Source: CAZVYJ01 sp964631565
Lineage (GTDB): Bacteria > Planctomycetota > Phycisphaerae > SM23-33
Assembly (NCBI GenBank): GCA_964631565.1
Contig: CAZVYJ010000023.1
Coordinates: 1 to 47,288 of the forward strand
Reading direction: 5' to 3'
Length of the DNA stretch: 47,288 nucleotides
The notes below the pieces were generated by a model. The model saw only the letters and a list, made by a program, of their open reading frames with translations, was not told where the DNA came from and searched no databases. The position numbers were made by a program, and so were the translations under genes. Of this stretch, positions 1 to 8,763 are shown in pieces. The first letter of the stretch is position 1. Every line of letters starts with the position of its first letter.

Positions 1-14
1 AAAGAAAAAACAAA

Positions 15-51
15 ACTCCTGCCGGCGGACGGTAAGTCAGCCGGCAGGAGT
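15..51 (-). terminator. Rho-independent terminator of the first PEP-CTERM gene
   Basis: A perfect 12-bp inverted repeat (ACTCCTGCCGGC at 15-26 and its complement at 40-51) with a 13-base loop lies just past the stop of the minus-strand gene. Read on the minus strand it is followed by a T-rich run (the A-rich plus-strand bases 2-14). This is the classic form of an intrinsic terminator. Confidence 0.9.
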
Positions 52-75
52 CGTTATCAGATTTTCACAAAAAAC

Positions 76-672
76 TTATTTCCGTCTGCGACGGAGCAGC
101 GCCAGGCCGCCGAGGCCGATAAGGCTCAGCGTGGCGGGTTCCGGCGTAATGGCAACCTTCTTTCCACCGGCGACGACATAAGCTTTGTTAAGGCTGTCGT
201 TGGTGTTCCACAGGTCGGCCAGTGTGGGAGTAACTCCCGTCGGAACTATGACCTGCAGCACCGGTGCCGACGCGAACGAACCAACGCCGTTGGTGAAACT
301 GAACGCGGCATAAAGATTCGACGTCTTCAGCCACTCCTCATCCGGAGGCGTCACATCATCTTCACCCGACTTTACAATCGTCAAGCCGGATGAGAGGAAC
401 AGGAAGCAGGTGTCGACGTCATAAGACGACGCCGGGCCGCTCTTGAAAATTCTGCCTTCACGGTACTGTTCGTTGTAGAAGTAATCCGTGGCGACAATCT
501 TCAGGTCGATCGCAGAAATCAAACCTTCGTCGCTGGTGAGAGTCAGCGTGTACCTGGTGCCGGTAAAACCAGCATTGGTTACCGCGACGCCGTCATCCCA
601 CGTGCCTATCACTGATGCGTTAGCGAGCGATGTGCACGCGAGGACAATCAGTACTGCACATATCTTCCTCAT
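76..672 (-). CDS. Small secreted PEP-CTERM protein of unknown function
   Basis: A 198-residue protein with an N-terminal signal peptide (basic MRK, hydrophobic core, cleavage probably after ANA near residue 19) and a C-terminal sorting tag: PEP at about 177, a hydrophobic helix rich in Gly and Leu, and a final RRRRK. PEP-CTERM tags are known substrates of exosortases, which anchor or release proteins at the cell surface. The middle part is Ser/Thr/Val-rich and looks like a beta-sandwich, but I recognise no named domain. The ATG has a strong ribosome binding site (AAGGAG, 6 bases upstream). It has its own promoter and terminator, so it is probably transcribed alone. The function is not known; surface location is the only firm inference. 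Confidence 0.85.
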   Translation of the reverse strand: MRKICAVLIVLACTSLANASVIGTWDDGVAVTNAGFTGTRYTLTLTSDEGLISAIDLKIVATDYFYNEQYREGRIFKSGPASSYDVDTCFLFLSSGLTIVKSGEDDVTPPDEEWLKTSNLYAAFSFTNGVGSFASAPVLQVIVPTGVTPTLADLWNTNDSLNKAYVVAGGKKVAITPEPATLSLIGLGGLALLRRRRK

Positions 673-702
673 TCTTTTCTCCTTAATCCGTTAATTAATA
701 TT

Positions 703-745
703 GTTATACATGCAAAATGCCACACCATCAAGGGTTTTTTACCCT
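703..745 (-). promoter_or_regulatory. Promoter of the small PEP-CTERM gene with an adjoining inverted repeat
   Basis: On the minus strand there is a -35 TTGATG (726-731), a 17-bp spacer and a -10 TATAAC (703-708). Touching the -35 box is AGGGT-N5-ACCCT (731-745). Its right half, ACCCTAT, matches the motif repeated upstream of the next PEP-CTERM gene. The repeat could be an operator, a weak terminator for the upstream gene, or both. Confidence 0.55.
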
Positions 746-756
746 ATAAACATACA

Positions 757-2646
757 TTATTTTCTGCGGCGACGCAGCAGCGCCAGGCCGCCGAAGCCAA
801 ACAATGCCATCGTCATGGGTTCCGGAGTAACGCCTACTCCAGCAACGCCGGAAAGGCTGTTGCCCCACGCGTTCGCCAGAAGGTTCAGGTCCAGAATGTC
901 CACGAGATTGTCGCCATTCAGATCGCCACCGGCCCAGCCAACACCGTTGGCGCCCCAATTTGCCGCTATGGCATTGAGGTCAAGAATATCCACGACGCCG
1001 TCCATGTTGGCATCGCCCCACAGACGCACGCTCTGGCAGATGTCGTCACCCGCACCGAAGGTGAAGGGCAGAACATCCGTGAGTGTCGTCCATGTATCAG
1101 TGGCGATGTCATACTGGAAGAGGTCATTGCTGCCCTGAACGGCCGCAATGAGGGTATCATTGCTGGTATTTGCAAGGCTAATCTCATAGATACCGGCCTC
1201 GCCCCATACCTGATGGATAACGTAAACAGAGGCGAACTTCGGATCGATAAACGTCAGACCGTTCTGTTCGCCGCTGGTTGCCGTGCCGACCGGAACGGGC
1301 ATATCGGCCAGATCGCCGGCAGCGCTCCACGTGTTGGCAGAGATGTCAAGACGATACAGTTCGCCGTTGCCGCTGGTGCCGCTGTTGGAACCTATCTTGT
1401 AAAGATAGTTGCTTCCATCCCCGGCCATGTCGCCGGCCATTCTCGCGCCCGGTGCACACGGGACGTTGCTTATGGTCTGCGTCGATGTAAACGTGCCGCT
1501 GGTCGTATTGTAAGCGGCCATGAAGCCCTGGCTGTCGGGACCGACAGAATAAGTCGTGTCCCCGACCGACTCGGTTGCATACATGATTTCATAAGTTTCG
1601 CCGGCAGCGCCTGCGCGACCCGGGCTCATCGTCCATGTGTCGGTGGCAATGTCATAAACATAAGCATTGCAGCCGGTGTCAAACTGATCGCCGGCATACA
1701 CAACGATCTTGCCGTTGGAATCGACAGAAATGCCGTGTCCCTCATGCTGATCATTATGAGTGCCGTTAATTGTCGGCCTGGAGGTCAACTCCGTCCATGT
1801 ATCGGTAAGGACATCGTAACGATAGAGGCTTCCGTCAGCGCCCGATCCGCCGGTGGCATAGAGATACCGGCCGTCGGTGGTGATGCCGCCCTGCAGACCC
1901 TTGAAACCGGGAAGCAGTGTAGTGTAACCGCTGGGAAGTCCAGGCAGAGGATCGGCAAAACCGTTCTGGGCTATAGATATCTCGTCAATATCCTGGTTGC
2001 CGCCGTAGAAGTCGAGGCCGGTGAAACCTTCAGACTGAAGCGACCAGTTTGTATACACACCGGAACCGACGTCGTTGACGAACAACTGGGACTGACCCAT
2101 CAGGCCGTTTGAACTTCTGGCGATAACCTGGACCGTAATCTTGTTCCATGTCGTGCCATCAGCCACAAAACCGCCCACGGACTGAGACCCCATAGACACC
2201 GTACCGGCTCCGGAATTCGTAAATATCCCGCCGCCGATGGTGTTGGAGTAAATCCTAAACAAATCATACTCAGCAGGACCGGTTCCCATCGATCCGGCAT
2301 ACATTTCCATTGTGCCGCCGTCAGAAGCACTGCGGACATAGTAGGTGAACTCAACAATCCTGTCTTTTGCATCCAACGGGTTGCTGAACCAGAGAATCGG
2401 TTCGCTGGATACATCCAAATACTGCGATGTGCCAAGGGCGCCGCTGCCGGCTACAACATTCGAACCGCATGGCGAGCCTGGTGTTGCCGCGTAGGCCCAT
2501 TCATACCAGCCGTTGTCGGTCGTCGGCGGAGTGTTAGCCGTGTAAGACTCGAAGTCTTCGCTTACACCTTGGCCGTAAGCAGCCACGGCAATCAGCAGAG
2601 GCAGCAATGCAATCAACCTCTGCGCCCAAACGAATTTCTTAGACAT
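757..2646 (-). CDS. Secreted LamG-like / kelch-repeat protein with type I dockerin and PEP-CTERM tag
   Basis: 629 residues. The order is: signal peptide (1-26, ending AYGQG); a jelly-roll, concanavalin-like region with the opening EDFESYTANTPP (about 30-225); a run of kelch-type blades with recurring YDIATDTWT motifs (about 235-540); a dockerin I pair of calcium loops (DANMDGVVDILDLN and DLNGDNLVDILDLN, about 548-600); and a PEP-CTERM tag ending LLRRRRK. Kelch propellers bind proteins or sugars, and dockerins normally dock to cohesins. No cohesin is encoded here. The start has a strong ribosome binding site (GGAGAG, spacing about 5). Probably an extracellular, surface-attached binding protein; the ligand cannot be told. 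Confidence 0.88.
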   Translation of the reverse strand: MSKKFVWAQRLIALLPLLIAVAAYGQGVSEDFESYTANTPPTTDNGWYEWAYAATPGSPCGSNVVAGSGALGTSQYLDVSSEPILWFSNPLDAKDRIVEFTYYVRSASDGGTMEMYAGSMGTGPAEYDLFRIYSNTIGGGIFTNSGAGTVSMGSQSVGGFVADGTTWNKITVQVIARSSNGLMGQSQLFVNDVGSGVYTNWSLQSEGFTGLDFYGGNQDIDEISIAQNGFADPLPGLPSGYTTLLPGFKGLQGGITTDGRYLYATGGSGADGSLYRYDVLTDTWTELTSRPTINGTHNDQHEGHGISVDSNGKIVVYAGDQFDTGCNAYVYDIATDTWTMSPGRAGAAGETYEIMYATESVGDTTYSVGPDSQGFMAAYNTTSGTFTSTQTISNVPCAPGARMAGDMAGDGSNYLYKIGSNSGTSGNGELYRLDISANTWSAAGDLADMPVPVGTATSGEQNGLTFIDPKFASVYVIHQVWGEAGIYEISLANTSNDTLIAAVQGSNDLFQYDIATDTWTTLTDVLPFTFGAGDDICQSVRLWGDANMDGVVDILDLNAIAANWGANGVGWAGGDLNGDNLVDILDLNLLANAWGNSLSGVAGVGVTPEPMTMALFGFGGLALLRRRRK

Positions 2647-2749
2647 GTGCTCTCTCCTTCCTTCAAAAAAAAGATTTGACAGATAAAGGCTCCTCGGGCT
2701 CCGTTTACCAGCAGCCCCTCACGTTAAAATTGCTGAAAACACTTCCAGT

Positions 2750-2777
2750 ATTCTAACCTACTTAGGGAAAATGTCAA
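2750..2777 (-). promoter_or_regulatory. Sigma-70-type promoter of the kelch/dockerin gene
   Basis: The minus strand reads TTGACA (2772-2777), a 16-bp spacer, then TAGAAT (2750-2755), close to the consensus. Transcription would start near 2743, giving a leader of about 95 bases before the ATG at 2646. Confidence 0.65.
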
Positions 2778-2823
2778 TTGTTTACCTTACGAATGTGGCG
2801 TATCACCCCTTTTAGGATGCCAT

Positions 2824-2908
2824 GGTGCAGCACCCTATTGTTTTGTAATGTATACCCTATTTTTCTAACCGAAGTGAATGTATGAGGTTACAGGGATACT
2901 CCCCTATT
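2824..2908. promoter_or_regulatory. Repeated ACCCTATT motif and palindrome upstream of the kelch/dockerin promoter
   Basis: ACCCTATT occurs at 2832-2839 and 2854-2861 (22 bp apart), and CCCCTATT at 2901-2908. A perfect 11-bp palindrome GGTGCAGCACC (2824-2834) overlaps the first copy. They lie about 80-165 bp upstream of the inferred transcription start, a position suited to activator sites. ACCCTAT recurs at 741-747 beside the other PEP-CTERM promoter. Function is inferred from position only. Confidence 0.4.
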
Positions 2909-3229
2909 CCAGCGACTAAAATCACCAGAGGCTAAATCTGTCCATTACCCAGGCGGCTGCATAGAAAAAGTGCGGTTTTTGAATCGCTTCCTACTGTCGT
3001 GCCGCCGTTTCGGCAGTCCAAGGAGGAAAGAGGGGATAAGGCCACAAACGCCACAATGGGTAGATGTGTGAAATATCCTCAAAACTGGGATAAAAAGATT
3101 ATTCCGTCGAAAGGACTACTTTGTATTCGTCGGCGCGGCGAAAAGAATCCATCTGCAACGGAGTGTCGCCGGCAATCCGGCAATAAAATATGCCGCAGCA
3201 GAAGTGATTAATCGTATGGAAATACGAGA
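2909..3229. other. Intergenic stretch without a supported gene
   Basis: The only open frame here (2999-3211, plus strand, 70 codons) is basic and low in complexity, has no ribosome binding site and no recognisable domain. I see no RNA gene. The stretch lies between a divergently read promoter region and the 3' end of the permease gene. Confidence 0.5.
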
Positions 3230-5128
3230 TTATGACCGGCGGGTTTCCCGTTTGCGGTTCGACAGCAGCAGCAGGTCGCGGAGATGTTCGGCATTGGGGG
3301 CGTCAATCCATCGTTTCCTGAAATCCTTCTCCTGGACAATCTGTGCGATGGCCATCAGCGCGCGAAGGTGATAGTTGCGTTCGTCCCTGCTGCCGGCCAG
3401 CACGAATCCGACCCGCACAGGTTCAAACTCGTTCGGAAACAGCACGCCCTTTCTGCAGCGGATCAGCAGTATGTCGAACAGCTTTTCGCCGTCGACGATG
3501 ATATGCGGAATCGCCACGCCGGGCTCGACGACGGTGCTGGACTGGGACTCGCGATGCCGGAACAGCGTCATGAGTTTTTCTTTACTCACGCCAAGCCTTG
3601 AAGCCAGCTTCTCCGAGGCCCGATGGAACATCTCATCGGCGTCGATCTGGTCTTCGATATCGAGTATTTCGCATTCGCTGACCAGACGATCAAAGCGATC
3701 GTGAATCACTTCGTCGCGTTCGAGGGCGATTTCCTTTAGTTCCTCCTCCAGTTCGCTGCGATAAATCGCCCTGGATGCGATGTTCTTCACCATGTAAACC
3801 AGCGCGCTTTCGCGACTGATTCTGCCCCTCGTATAAACGAAATACCACAGGACGGCCGCGGACGCAAAACCGCCTGTAACCATCAGCGGAAGCGTTCCCA
3901 TATCCGCTATAAGCAGCAGATAAACAATTATGCCGGCAATCTGGAGCCATGGATAGAACGGCGCCTTGTATATCGGCCGGTAGTTCTGTATGCGGCTTTT
4001 TCGCATTATCAGAACGGCCATGTTCACCATGACGAACAGCATGAGCATCATGGTGCTGGCTGCTTTCACCAGGTCCGGAATATCAAGCAGCGCGATGACG
4101 GCTATCATGAAGCCGGCTGTCAGGATAATGCTCAGGTGCGGCGTGCCGAACCGCTTTGAAACATGCTGAAGCCTCTCCGGCAGCAGGCCGTCGCGGCTCA
4201 TCGCCATCGGGCTTCTGGAGGCAGCCAGTATGCCGCCGTTGGCCGTCGTGATAAACGCCAGCATGGCCCCGACAGACAGCAGAATCAGGCCGCCCTCGCC
4301 GAGGAATTTTTCGGCGGCGTGGCTTATCGGCGTGAGGTTGCCGCTGAGCTGCTCGCCGTCCAGCACACCGACCGTGACAAACACAGTAGCGACATAGATG
4401 GCCGTGACAACGAGCATCGCGGCGAACATGCCGGCCGGTATGTTTCTGCCCGGACGATGGACCTCCTCGGCAATGTCGGCGACGCTGTTTAATCCGCCAA
4501 ACGAAATGAATACCAGCCCAGCCGTCGCCAACACGGCGCCCGGGCCTTTTTCCATAAAGTTGGCAAAATGTATGTGTTTCGACTCCGGCAATCCAAATGC
4601 GATAAATGCTCCCAGTATGCCGAACAGAAATGCCACCATGAGTATTTGAGTATGGCCGACGCCTTTGACGCTGAAAATGTTCAATGCCGCGAAAACAACA
4701 CAGCAGGCGATTGCGACGGCTTTGATGATCCACTGAACGGCCGCCGGGTCGATGTCAGGCCATATTAACTGGGTGAACGCGCCGATACCGATTAAGGCGA
4801 ACGCACTTTTGAGGGACAGAGCCAGCCATTCCGCCAGCCCGGCCAGAGTTCCCGACAGCGCCCCCATGCTCCGCTCTATGAAAAAATAGCTGCCACCACT
4901 GCGAGGCATCGCAGTGACAAGTTCCGCCTGGGACATCAAAGCCGGGATAACAATAACTCCCGCTATGGCATATGACAAGACAACCGCAGGCCCAGCCTGC
5001 TGAAACGCCAAGCCCGGCAGGATGAACAGACCGGAGCTTATCATTGCGCCGGCGGCGATACAGAAGACGTCCCAAAAGCCCAGCTTGCGTTTGAGCTTCA
5101 CACTCAAGCCCTTTACAAGAAAAGACAT
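3230..5128 (-). CDS. APC-family amino acid permease fused to a C-terminal PTS EIIA domain
   Basis: 632 residues. Residues about 15-435 form a 12-helix amino acid-polyamine-organocation permease, with the glycine-rich TM1 motif AGAMISSGLF and the conserved EEVHRPGRNIP loop. A charged linker (about 440-480) leads to a PTS EIIA type 2 (fructose/nitrogen) domain at about 485-625. Its phosphorylatable histidine lies in PGVAIPHI (His542). Known relatives carry soluble regulatory domains behind an APC permease. The EIIA part suggests that transport is tuned by phosphorelay or nitrogen status, but the amino acid carried is unknown. The ATG lacks a clear Shine-Dalgarno sequence. It stands alone, with no other PTS gene nearby. 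Confidence 0.85.
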   Translation of the reverse strand: MSFLVKGLSVKLKRKLGFWDVFCIAAGAMISSGLFILPGLAFQQAGPAVVLSYAIAGVIVIPALMSQAELVTAMPRSGGSYFFIERSMGALSGTLAGLAEWLALSLKSAFALIGIGAFTQLIWPDIDPAAVQWIIKAVAIACCVVFAALNIFSVKGVGHTQILMVAFLFGILGAFIAFGLPESKHIHFANFMEKGPGAVLATAGLVFISFGGLNSVADIAEEVHRPGRNIPAGMFAAMLVVTAIYVATVFVTVGVLDGEQLSGNLTPISHAAEKFLGEGGLILLSVGAMLAFITTANGGILAASRSPMAMSRDGLLPERLQHVSKRFGTPHLSIILTAGFMIAVIALLDIPDLVKAASTMMLMLFVMVNMAVLIMRKSRIQNYRPIYKAPFYPWLQIAGIIVYLLLIADMGTLPLMVTGGFASAAVLWYFVYTRGRISRESALVYMVKNIASRAIYRSELEEELKEIALERDEVIHDRFDRLVSECEILDIEDQIDADEMFHRASEKLASRLGVSKEKLMTLFRHRESQSSTVVEPGVAIPHIIVDGEKLFDILLIRCRKGVLFPNEFEPVRVGFVLAGSRDERNYHLRALMAIAQIVQEKDFRKRWIDAPNAEHLRDLLLLSNRKRETRRS

Positions 5129-5287
5129 GCAAAAAACTGGTTGATAAACCGGCCCGATTGACAGTGCGGCGTCACTGGTAAGTATACGCGATTATAATCG
5201 TCAGCTACAGCGGGATTTTATACAAACACCGGCAGCAATCAAAATGCCCCCTTATCGTGCATCGCCGGCAGTTTCGCCTGAAATCGG

Positions 5288-5701
5288 TCACACACTCGCC
5301 GTCTTGCGCAACTCAGCGAGTTCAGAGCGGAGATCGACAATCCTCTGAGCCGCACGAACGCGTATCTTCAGGTCCAGCGGTTCGAAAGGTTTTATGAGGT
5401 AATCGTCCGCACCGGCGACGAGCACTTTTATGATTTCTTCCTTTTGCCGGCCGCCGGTCAGGATAATTATGTATGTATCCTGCCGCGTCTCGTCGGCCCG
5501 GATTCGCTGACAGAGTTCAAAGCCGTCAAGCCCCGGCATAAGCCAGTCCAGAATCGCGACGCTGGGCGGATTGTCGCCCTGGATTTCACGCCATGCTGCG
5601 GCTCCATCGCCGACTACGACAATGTCGTAGCCCCACTCCGTCAGTAAATCCTGGAGCAGCGTCTGATATACGGGGTCGTCGTCTGCTATCAGAACTTGCA
5701 T
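5288..5701 (-). CDS. Single-domain response regulator (CheY-like receiver)
   Basis: 137 residues, almost entirely one receiver domain. The acidic pocket DDD (7-9), phospho-acceptor Asp52 in AILDWLMPGLDG, the Thr of IIILTGG and the Lys of YLIKPFEP are all present. There is no DNA-binding or enzymatic output domain, so it probably acts by binding a partner or as a phosphate relay. Its ATG shares one base with the TAA stop of the hybrid kinase (TAATG), indicating translational coupling. The kinase's Hpt domain is the likely phosphate donor. Confidence 0.9.
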   Translation of the reverse strand: MQVLIADDDPVYQTLLQDLLTEWGYDIVVVGDGAAAWREIQGDNPPSVAILDWLMPGLDGFELCQRIRADETRQDTYIIILTGGRQKEEIIKVLVAGADDYLIKPFEPLDLKIRVRAAQRIVDLRSELAELRKTASV

Positions 5702-8271
5702 TACAGTCGTTCCTTTCTTGTCGCAGCTATTGCTTCTTCCAGCCGGGCTATCCGGGCACGCATTTTGGCAAAGGCCTCAGCAGCGCCCTTCAGATTCTTG
5801 TTTATCGCCATCATCTCAAGTTCCAATACCGTGTCGATTACGTGGTCCGACGCGAATATGGAAACCGACCCCTTCAATGTGTGAACCGCCTGCCAGAGCT
5901 TTTCGGGATTGTTGCCCTCTATGGCCTGACGGATCGACTCCATCAGCCGCGGGCAGTTGTCGAGGAACACTCCAATAATTCTGTCGAGACTGTTCGAGTT
6001 GCCGCCGACATGCGACATGGCCTTGTCGATATCAAAAACCTCTCCCTGCCACGATGAACCCTGCCCGGCCGGGGCGATCTGCTTTTCCCCGGCGTCGTCA
6101 TATACAAGCTGCCTGATCGCCTCGAAAAGCTCCTCAGGCGTAACGGGTTTGGAAACATATCCGTCCATGCCGGCTGCCAGACAATTATTGCGGTCCTCTT
6201 TCATCGCATAGGCGGTCATCGCCAGGATGGGCACATGCTTGCCGGTCAGTTCTTCCCGGCGGCGAATTTCGGCGGCGGCTTCAAGCCCGCTGACCTCGGG
6301 CATTCTGACATCCGTCAGAACAAGATCGAAATTATCTTTCTCGATGGCATCCAGAAGCTGCCGGCCGTTCTTGACGGCTACCACATCATAGTTCCATTTT
6401 TCCAGCGTCAGCAGCGTAAGCTCCTGATTGACCGGGTTGTCGTCAGCAATCAGCACTCGCAGCGGGCGATAGCCCCTGGCAAGCGAACTGATATCCGTCG
6501 TCCGCATGGTCTTGTGCCGCGTCTGTGCCTCCGGCATTTTGCTGACCACGCCGAAGCATACGGTGAAGTGGAAAGAACTCCCCCGGCCGACCTGGCTTTC
6601 AACCCAGATTTGACCTTTCATCTTCTTCACAAGGTCGGCGCAGATCGCCAGTCCCAGCCCCGTGCCGCCGTATCTGCTCGTCGTGTGCGCGCCGCCCTGC
6701 TCAAACTCTCTGAAAATTATCTTCTGCTTGTCCTGAGGAATGCCTATACCCGTGTCGCTGACCACAAAATGCAACACGGCGCTGCCGGCGTCGACGCTGT
6801 CGGCATCGACGCTGAGAGACACCGACCCTCGCTCGGTAAACTTTATGGCGTTCCCGACGAGATTGGTGATTATCTGGCGAAGCCTGCCCGGGTCGCCCTT
6901 AAGCCAGTCGGGAACTTTACGTGCTATGCTGGATGTAAGCTTGAGGTTTGCCGCCTCGGCGCGAATACGCAGCGGGCTGAGCGTTTCTTCAATGCAGGCG
7001 GAAAGACAGAAGTCCTCTTCAACCAGCTCAAGCTTGCCCGCCTCGATTTTGGATACGTCCAGTATGTCGTTGATTATGCCCAGCAGCGAATCGGCGGACT
7101 GGCGAACCATCTCGAGATACCGCCGCTGCTCTTCGGTCATCTTCGTGTCGAGAGCCAGTTCCGTCATGCCGATTATGCCGTTCATCGGCGTGCGGATCTC
7201 GTGGCTCATCTTGGCGAGGAATTCGCCCTTGGCCCGGCTGGCCGTCTCGGCGATGAGCCTTCGCTGCTTTTCAAGCTTAACCTGGGCTCGCTCGCTGCGA
7301 TATGAAATGTAACCCGTGGCGAAATACAGCAGCGCCAAGGCGCCTATCAGTGCGTACGTCACACGTTCGTGTGACGTAATCGGAACGGAAATGCTCGATT
7401 TCGGCGTGCCGACGACCAGGCCGTAATGCTTCTCGCCCAGCCGCAACGGCGTGTACGAAACCAGCTCGCCGCCTTCGACTCTGTCGTCAAGCTCAGCCGT
7501 GCCTGCCCTGCCCCGCTGAATGTCCTGGACAATGCGGCTGTTCACGCTTGATATCGACTTGCCGGCGCCGTCGCCCGTCTGGTTCTCGTAAAGTATATGG
7601 CCGTGCAAATCGATAATGCGGCAGCATTCCGTCGGAGCTGCATCCGGACGGGATATGCTCTTGGCATAAAGTTTGGGCAGACTTATAAGACAGTGGACGG
7701 TGCCCGCAAGCTTCTGGTCGCGTCGAATGGATATGGTTACACCAACCGTTTTGCTGCCGGCCAGTATGGAATCGCTGTCGATATGCCCTGTCGGGCTGGT
7801 GCCTATCAACTGCTGAATATTCTCGATCGATCCGTTACGGATATCGGACCTCTGGAACATTATCCGCCCGTTTGCGTCAGCGACATATATGCCGCTGAGA
7901 ATATCTTCATGCGTCAGGAAATATGCATCGACAACGCCCTGAGCGCTCGGCTTGAGCCCTGCAACGTCAGGATGCGAGCTTAACGCCGAAAGGCTCTTGA
8001 GCATGTTGTCGGAGACTTTTTCCATGGCGCCGGCGAGACTGTTGGTTCCGCTGAGCTGGTACTTCTGGAAGTTCTCCGCCAGTTCGGTGACGAACTTTCC
8101 GTGATGCCACCGCAGCAGGCCGACAAACGCCAGAGCCGCCAACGCCGCCAGCAGAACCGGGCGGGCATTCTTCAGAAATTCCCGAACTCGCGATATACGC
8201 GTATGCGGAGAAGATACGGAGCGACTCACGTCATCCGATACCGCATTTTCTGACCTATTGTCACCAGTCAA
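5701..8271 (-). CDS. Membrane hybrid sensor histidine kinase (HisKA-HATPase-REC-Hpt)
   Basis: The order is: TM helix; extracytoplasmic sensor of about 240 residues resembling a double Cache domain; second TM; HisKA with KMSHEIRTPMNG (His codon at 7201-7203); HATPase with GTGLGLAI; receiver with VLTDVRMPE; and a C-terminal Hpt domain (VHTLKGSVSIF). This is a full His-Asp-His relay ending in Hpt, which normally passes phosphate to a separate regulator; the coupled receiver gene at 5288-5701 fits. The start is uncertain. I chose TTG 8271 because GGAGG sits 5 bases upstream. An ATG at 8319 (no Shine-Dalgarno) and a TTG at 8406, inside an AAATCC-type simple repeat, are in frame. The ligand is unknown. 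Confidence 0.88.
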   Translation of the reverse strand: MTGDNRSENAVSDDVSRSVSSPHTRISRVREFLKNARPVLLAALAALAFVGLLRWHHGKFVTELAENFQKYQLSGTNSLAGAMEKVSDNMLKSLSALSSHPDVAGLKPSAQGVVDAYFLTHEDILSGIYVADANGRIMFQRSDIRNGSIENIQQLIGTSPTGHIDSDSILAGSKTVGVTISIRRDQKLAGTVHCLISLPKLYAKSISRPDAAPTECCRIIDLHGHILYENQTGDGAGKSISSVNSRIVQDIQRGRAGTAELDDRVEGGELVSYTPLRLGEKHYGLVVGTPKSSISVPITSHERVTYALIGALALLYFATGYISYRSERAQVKLEKQRRLIAETASRAKGEFLAKMSHEIRTPMNGIIGMTELALDTKMTEEQRRYLEMVRQSADSLLGIINDILDVSKIEAGKLELVEEDFCLSACIEETLSPLRIRAEAANLKLTSSIARKVPDWLKGDPGRLRQIITNLVGNAIKFTERGSVSLSVDADSVDAGSAVLHFVVSDTGIGIPQDKQKIIFREFEQGGAHTTSRYGGTGLGLAICADLVKKMKGQIWVESQVGRGSSFHFTVCFGVVSKMPEAQTRHKTMRTTDISSLARGYRPLRVLIADDNPVNQELTLLTLEKWNYDVVAVKNGRQLLDAIEKDNFDLVLTDVRMPEVSGLEAAAEIRRREELTGKHVPILAMTAYAMKEDRNNCLAAGMDGYVSKPVTPEELFEAIRQLVYDDAGEKQIAPAGQGSSWQGEVFDIDKAMSHVGGNSNSLDRIIGVFLDNCPRLMESIRQAIEGNNPEKLWQAVHTLKGSVSIFASDHVIDTVLELEMMAINKNLKGAAEAFAKMRARIARLEEAIAATRKERL

Positions 8272-8763
8272 AGCTGCCTCCGCCTTGCGGCAGGTTGCGC
8301 GCCCGCGTAACTCATCCATGAACAATCGGACACCGATATGTTTCGCTGCCGGCTTCCTGCCGACGACAAAATCGACATCAACGAAATCCAAAATCCAAAA
8401 ACGCAATACACCTGCACCGCGAGCGTCTCAGAATCCCCGAATACACTGATTTTTATCGGTCTTTACCGACCCCTACTTAAGTTACGCCAGCCGCTGTAAC
8501 CCCCTGATATGACATATACCTGCGGCCTGAAAGACCCTGCCGGAAGCCAATGCCGATAAGTGCTTTATTGACAGGCCGCTACGTTACTTTACATGGTATG
8601 CATACTAAAAATTACTTACGCAGAATCCGTAAAATTGCCTTAAAATCGCTGAAATTGTTTGTTATCGCCATAAAACTTATTTTAAAGATTTCTAGGAATT
8701 ATCTTAATTTTAGGCAATCGCAGAGTCGATAGTGTTAATGTGTCTCACAATTATTGAAGTACG
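8272..8763. other. AT-rich intergenic stretch, no gene seen
   Basis: It holds the possible upstream starts of the kinase, a short AAATCC simple repeat (about 8386-8400), and an AT-rich part (8580-8760). The octamer GGCAATCG at 8713-8720 recurs (GGCAATC) at 8770 and 8864 in the candidate RNA downstream. A short open frame at 8550-8732 has no ribosome binding site and no similarity I recognise. Confidence 0.45.

Noticed and set aside
2999..3211. Possible small plus-strand gene
   Set aside because: Basic low-complexity product, no ribosome binding site, no similarity I recognise.
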